The position numbers and the translations under genes were made by a program. 9,334 nucleotides of DNA. Origin: an uncultured Clostridia bacterium (GTDB lineage: Bacteria; Bacillota; Clostridia; Lachnospirales; Anaerotignaceae). The notes under the pieces are model-generated. The model saw nothing but the letters and a program-made list of their open reading frames with translations. It had not been told where the DNA came from and searched no databases. Location of the stretch: the NCBI GenBank assembly GCA_958420075.1, contig CATZIM010000056.1, positions 1-9,334 of the forward strand, read 5' to 3'. This document shows, piece by piece, positions 6,390 through 9,334 of the stretch. How positions within the stretch are numbered: the stretch's first letter is position 1; the number at the start of each line of letters is the position of its first letter.

Positions 6390-6434
6390 ATAGCCGGAAG
6401 CCCTTTGATTCCTAAGGATTCCGGCTATTTTTTT
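6390..6434 (+). terminator. Intrinsic terminator after ecfT
   Basis: A perfect 10-bp stem, ATAGCCGGAA (6390-6399) with TTCCGGCTAT (6419-6428), encloses an inner CCTT/AAGG helix and is followed by a T-tract (6428-6434). It lies about 120 nt after the ecfT stop and 37 nt before the acyltransferase start, so it separates the ECF operon from the next gene or acts as an attenuator for it. Confidence 0.88.
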
Positions 6435-6471
6435 ATGAAGTCAACACCTTTTGTTTTCGGGAGGGGAAAAC

Positions 6472-7506
6472 ATGCGAAATCGGGAAATTTCATTTGTCAA
6501 CGTGGTGCTTTGCCTGTTGGTCATGTGGATTCATATTTGTTCTGTGGCGGTGACAGGACTGCCTAAGGAAAATATCTCCTTTTTTGGAGTATACGTGCCT
6601 TGGCGGCTGTCTGCCTTTGTGGTGCAGGGATTTATCTTCCTGTCTGCCCTGAAATATTTCCGTAAGGAAGGGGCATTTTCCTACGGCTCTTTTCTTTGGG
6701 GCAGAATACGGAAAATCGGTGTGCCTTATGTCATTGCTGTTATCATTTCCTATTTGGGACTCATTGATTTGGGGTATTATACCTTTGATGCGGGATTTCT
6801 GGGAGAATCTCTGCTCCTGGGGAATATGATCGCGCCTTTTTATTTCATCATTATCATTTTCCAGTTTTATATTCTGATGCCCTTGTGGCGGAAAATGACG
6901 GAAAAAGTAGATTTCTGGGTAGCAGCATTGGCGTCTGTGATGCTCATGCGCCTGTTCCATGGCGGATTGCCTGCCATGATTGGGATTATTTCTCCCGGAA
7001 CGGAATTCATCTATAATGACCGTGTATTTACGTCTTATTTGGCTTATTGGGTATTGGGCTGTTACGCCGGAAAATATTACGATAGATTTTTGGACGGAAT
7101 TCGGAAAAATCAGGGCGTACTGCTGACAGGCTTTGTGATTTTTGTATTGGCTGACGGACTTTTGAGTTACGCCAATAACCGGGGCTTTTTCCGGGTATCT
7201 TTTCTGGAGGATGTCCATACCCTTTATGTGTTCTGCGCCATTTTGTTTTTGTTCTGGCTGGGGAAAAAGCTGGCAGAACGTGTGATGGCATGGAAAGTTG
7301 TGCAGGGCATTGACCGTATGAGTTTTTATTTGTATTTGTACCATGGCATTTTCCTGTATTATGTGCAGGATGCCTTTTTGAACCGCTTTGGTGTGGGCCC
7401 TGCCAAAGGGCTTTTGCTGCGGGCAGTGTGCTGTTATGGCATGACGGCTGTAGTAGGACTTTTGGCATGGTATTGGAAAAAGAGAAAGGGGAAACAAAAC
7501 CCATGA
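6472..7506 (+). CDS. Predicted membrane acyltransferase, acyltransferase-3 type
   Basis: Proteins of this family transfer acetyl or other acyl groups to extracellular or envelope glycans such as O-antigen, exopolysaccharide or peptidoglycan; the acceptor here is unknown. The 344-residue protein is highly hydrophobic with roughly ten membrane spans. Family hallmarks are a histidine in the first span (H21, in VMWIHICS), GFIFLSALKYF (about 53-63), a conserved R-x-R-K-I-G-x-P segment (78-85) and a late SFYLYLYHGIFLYYV (284-298). The start is the ATG at 6472, which has GGAGGGG at 6460-6466; the TTG at 6451 lies inside that site's upstream flank. Its stop overlaps the truA start (ATGA), so truA is probably coupled to it. 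ecfT and truA are usually neighbours, so this gene looks like a lineage insertion. The family call is from motif shape, not a search. Confidence 0.8.
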   Translation: MRNREISFVNVVLCLLVMWIHICSVAVTGLPKENISFFGVYVPWRLSAFVVQGFIFLSALKYFRKEGAFSYGSFLWGRIRKIGVPYVIAVIISYLGLIDLGYYTFDAGFLGESLLLGNMIAPFYFIIIIFQFYILMPLWRKMTEKVDFWVAALASVMLMRLFHGGLPAMIGIISPGTEFIYNDRVFTSYLAYWVLGCYAGKYYDRFLDGIRKNQGVLLTGFVIFVLADGLLSYANNRGFFRVSFLEDVHTLYVFCAILFLFWLGKKLAERVMAWKVVQGIDRMSFYLYLYHGIFLYYVQDAFLNRFGVGPAKGLLLRAVCCYGMTAVVGLLAWYWKKRKGKQNP

Positions 7507-8252
7507 GAATCTTACTGACAATCGCATATGATGGCACCCGATACAGTGGGTGGCAGAAACAGAAATCACCGGAAGTGCTGACGGTGGAAGGAGAAGTGGA
7601 AAAAGCCCTGCGGACGCTCTTTCGTAATCCGGAACTGGAATGTATTGGCGCCAGCCGTACAGACAGAGGCGTTCATGCTTTGGGACAGCGGGCAGTTATT
7701 GACGTAGAAACCACCATTCCGCCGGAAAAAATTCCGCTGGCCATCCGTCCCTTTTTGCCGGAGGATATTGTGGTGACAGCGGCAAGGGAAGTGCCGGGGG
7801 ATTTCCATCCTCGGTACGACTGCATCAAAAAAACTTACGAGTATCATATTTATCAGAGCCCTTACAAAAACCCCAAGGAGCGGCTTTACAGCACCTTTGT
7901 ATATAGTCCGCTGGATTTGGAAAAAATGAACGAGGGGGCAAAGGCTTTTGTGGGAACCCACGATTTTGCGGCATTCTGCGCCGCAGGCAGCTCTGTTTCC
8001 ACTACCGTTCGCACCATTTTTGACTGCCATGTGGAGCAGGAAGGCCCTCATATCCGCATTTTGGTCACTGGAGATGGCTTTTTGTATAATATGGTACGGA
8101 TTCTGGCTGGCACCCTCATTGCTGTGGGACAGGGGAAAATTCCACCGGAAAAGGTGGCGGAAATCATTGCCGGCAAAGACCGCAGACAGGCAGGACAGAC
8201 AGCAGAGCCTCAGGGCCTGACTTTACGGGAAATTTATTACGATTTGCCTTAG
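7503..8252 (+). CDS. truA: tRNA pseudouridine(38-40) synthase TruA
   Basis: TruA converts uridines 38-40 of the tRNA anticodon stem-loop to pseudouridine, supporting reading-frame accuracy. The 249-residue product has the catalytic aspartate D54 in GASRTDRGVHA (49-59), the N-terminal AYDGTRYSGWQKQ and the late GDGFLYNMVRILAGTLIAVG segment. I place the start at the ATG at 7503, because that gives the standard MRILLTIAYDG opening, 10 nt after AAAGGGGA; a longer reading from 7428 would add 25 residues overlapping the acyltransferase. It overlaps the acyltransferase stop by 4 bp. No terminator follows; a strong promoter for rplM begins 8 nt after the stop. Confidence 0.96.
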   Translation: MRILLTIAYDGTRYSGWQKQKSPEVLTVEGEVEKALRTLFRNPELECIGASRTDRGVHALGQRAVIDVETTIPPEKIPLAIRPFLPEDIVVTAAREVPGDFHPRYDCIKKTYEYHIYQSPYKNPKERLYSTFVYSPLDLEKMNEGAKAFVGTHDFAAFCAAGSSVSTTVRTIFDCHVEQEGPHIRILVTGDGFLYNMVRILAGTLIAVGQGKIPPEKVAEIIAGKDRRQAGQTAEPQGLTLREIYYDLP

Positions 8253-8259
8253 AAAGCCC

Positions 8260-8288
8260 TTGACAGCGGCATTTTCAGGTATTATAAT
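8260..8288 (+). promoter_or_regulatory. Consensus sigma-A promoter for rplM-rpsI
   Basis: TTGACA (8260-8265) and TATAAT (8283-8288) both match the consensus perfectly and are separated by the ideal 17 nt. The transcript should start near 8295. A promoter this strong fits the high demand for ribosomal proteins and makes rplM-rpsI largely independent of truA. Confidence 0.92.
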
Positions 8289-8294
8289 AATAAA

Positions 8295-8463
8295 GCTGTT
8301 ATTTTGATTTTGAAGCGTGTTTCACGCTTTGAATATATGTTTCTCAAGGTGGGACTCAATAAGTTATGTGGAAAGCCACATAATGGAGATTACGGCGGTA
8401 TTCCCGTATCGTTCGTAAAGTCAAAGAGTCAAAGGAAAATATTATAAGGGAGGTAAAAGAACC
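8295..8463 (+). promoter_or_regulatory. Structured leader of rplM, probable L13 autoregulatory element
   Basis: About 170 nt separate the predicted transcript start from the rplM ATG. Three stems are visible: AAGCGTG/CACGCTT (8313-8319 with 8323-8329), extendable outward with wobble and A-T pairs; TTATGTGG/CCACATAA (8364-8371 with 8376-8383) around an AAAG loop; and TACGG/CCGTA (8391-8395 with 8404-8408). There is also a tandem AGTCAAAG (8419-8426 and 8427-8434) before the GGGAGG. Firmicutes rplM genes are known to carry an L13 leader RNA at this position; I infer that this is its counterpart, without having matched the family consensus. Confidence 0.6.
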
Positions 8464-8901
8464 ATGAGAACTACTTACATTGCGAAAGAAGCAGATGTAA
8501 CAAAAAAATGGTACGTTGTTGACGCAACAGACCTGACACTGGGCCGTCTGGCTTCCGAAATCGCAAACATCTTAAGAGGTAAAAACAAACCCCAGTATGC
8601 ACCCAACGTTGACATGGGCGACTATGTAATCGTAATCAACGCAGAAAAGGTAGCTGTGACAGGTAAAAAACTGACACAGAAACTGTATCACCACCACACA
8701 GGCTACATTGGTGGTCTGAAAACAGTAAGACTGGACAAAATGCTGGAAACACACCCTGAAAGAGTAATCGAACATGCTGTAAAAGGTATGCTTCCTAAAA
8801 ACGCTCTGGGCAGAAAAATGTTCGGCAAACTGCATGTATATGCTGGCGCAGAACATCCCCATGCAGCGCAGAAACCTGAAGTACTGGAACTGAAATTTTA
8901 A
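8464..8901 (+). CDS. rplM: 50S ribosomal protein L13
   Basis: L13 is an early-assembling large-subunit protein that binds 23S rRNA. The 145-residue product has the usual length and motifs: [80 protein letters not shown] and the C-terminal [20 protein letters not shown] (8448-8453) lies 10 nt before the ATG. It is the first gene of a two-gene operon with rpsI, driven by a consensus promoter and preceded by a structured leader that probably mediates feedback by L13 itself. Confidence 0.98.
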   Translation: MRTTYIAKEADVTKKWYVVDATDLTLGRLASEIANILRGKNKPQYAPNVDMGDYVIVINAEKVAVTGKKLTQKLYHHHTGYIGGLKTVRLDKMLETHPERVIEHAVKGMLPKNALGRKMFGKLHVYAGAEHPHAAQKPEVLELKF

Positions 8902-8919
8902 TCGAAGGAGGAAAGCATC

Positions 8920-9312
8920 ATGGCAGCAGCTAGATATTACGGCACAGGCAGAAGAAAATCTTCTGTAGCTAGAGTTTACCTGGTACCCGGTAACGGCAAA
9001 ATCACAATCAACAAAAGAGACATTGATGAATATTTCGGTCTGGAAACACTGAAAGTTATTGTTCGTCAGCCCCTGGAACTGACAGCAACAACAGCTAAAT
9101 TCGACGTTCTGGTGAACGTACACGGCGGTGGCTTCACAGGTCAGGCAGGTGCTATCAGACACGGCATCTCCAGAGCTCTGCTGCAGGCTGACGGCGATTT
9201 CAGACCCGCTCTGAAAAAAGCTGGCTTCCTGACAAGAGACCCTCGTATGAAAGAAAGAAAGAAATACGGTCTCAAGGCAGCTCGTCGCGCGCCTCAGTTC
9301 AGCAAGAGATAA
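8920..9312 (+). CDS. rpsI: 30S ribosomal protein S9
   Basis: S9 is a head protein of the small subunit whose C-terminal tail reaches the P-site tRNA anticodon loop. The 130-residue product is full length, with [20 protein letters not shown] near the N-terminus, [20 protein letters not shown] in the middle and the conserved end RRAPQFSKR, whose last arginine contacts tRNA. A GGAGG site lies just upstream in the 18-nt gap after rplM, the usual partner. No terminator is visible in the remaining 22 bases, so the end of the transcript is outside the window. Confidence 0.98.
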   Translation: MAAARYYGTGRRKSSVARVYLVPGNGKITINKRDIDEYFGLETLKVIVRQPLELTATTAKFDVLVNVHGGGFTGQAGAIRHGISRALLQADGDFRPALKKAGFLTRDPRMKERKKYGLKAARRAPQFSKR

Positions 9313-9334
9313 TCTGCTGTTCAAACCGTATCAA

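Noticed and set aside
6330..6566. Plus-strand 78-codon open frame spanning the terminator
   Set aside because: It starts at TTG without a ribosome binding site, reads through the stem-loop at 6390-6434 and overlaps the acyltransferase start in another frame.
6490..7569. Long minus-strand open frame (359 codons) opposite the acyltransferase
   Set aside because: Its translation is rich in His, Gln and Cys with no recognisable domain, and the plus-strand frame has a ribosome binding site and family motifs. It is a shadow of the real gene.
1..9334. Search for a mobile element, CRISPR array, tRNA or defence system
   Set aside because: No transposase or integrase motifs, terminal repeats, spaced palindromic repeats or tRNA-like sequences were seen; the locus is mostly conserved housekeeping genes.

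Overview
The window is a ribosomal-protein and RNA-polymerase locus from a Gram-positive anaerobe, most likely a member of the class Clostridia close to Lachnospirales. This placement rests on four points: the gene order rpsM-rpsK-rpsD-rpoA-rplQ followed by ecfA1-ecfA2-ecfT-truA-rplM-rpsI, strong GGAGG ribosome binding sites, the zinc-free S4 sequence, and a long (180-residue) L17 with an internal insertion that I recall from that order. It is inferred from sequence features; no database search was run.

Positions 1-3151 hold the end of the alpha operon, all on the plus strand: rpsM (its first few codons lie outside the window), rpsK, rpsD, rpoA and rplQ, closed by a perfect 13-bp intrinsic terminator. 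These genes make proteins of the 30S head, decoding region and body, the alpha subunit of RNA polymerase and a 50S protein, so ribosome and polymerase synthesis are co-transcribed. The rpsD-rpoA and rpoA-rplQ gaps (about 90-100 nt each) hold RNA-structure candidates, and rpoA starts at a GTG that overlaps a three-codon mini-ORF.

Positions 3152-3735 are the least ordinary part. On the minus strand lies a 57-residue gene for a secreted peptide. It has a strong ribosome binding site, an extended -10 promoter, its own terminator facing the rplQ terminator, and three GTTACAG heptamers spaced exactly 22 bp apart, running upstream from the poor -35 region. A separate plus-strand promoter starts the next operon.

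Positions 3736-6271 encode the energizing module of an energy-coupling factor (ECF) vitamin/metal transporter: two ABC ATPases and the transmembrane coupling protein EcfT, tightly overlapped. No substrate-binding S component is present, which fits a shared (group II) module. A strong terminator follows at 6390-6434.

Positions 6472-8252 hold a predicted integral-membrane acyltransferase of the acyltransferase-3 type, lying where ecfT and truA are usually neighbours, and coupled to truA by an ATGA overlap. Right after truA comes a consensus TTGACA-17-TATAAT promoter, then a structured leader of about 170 nt, then rplM and rpsI (L13 and S9). No tRNA, rRNA, CRISPR array, insertion sequence or phage gene was seen.
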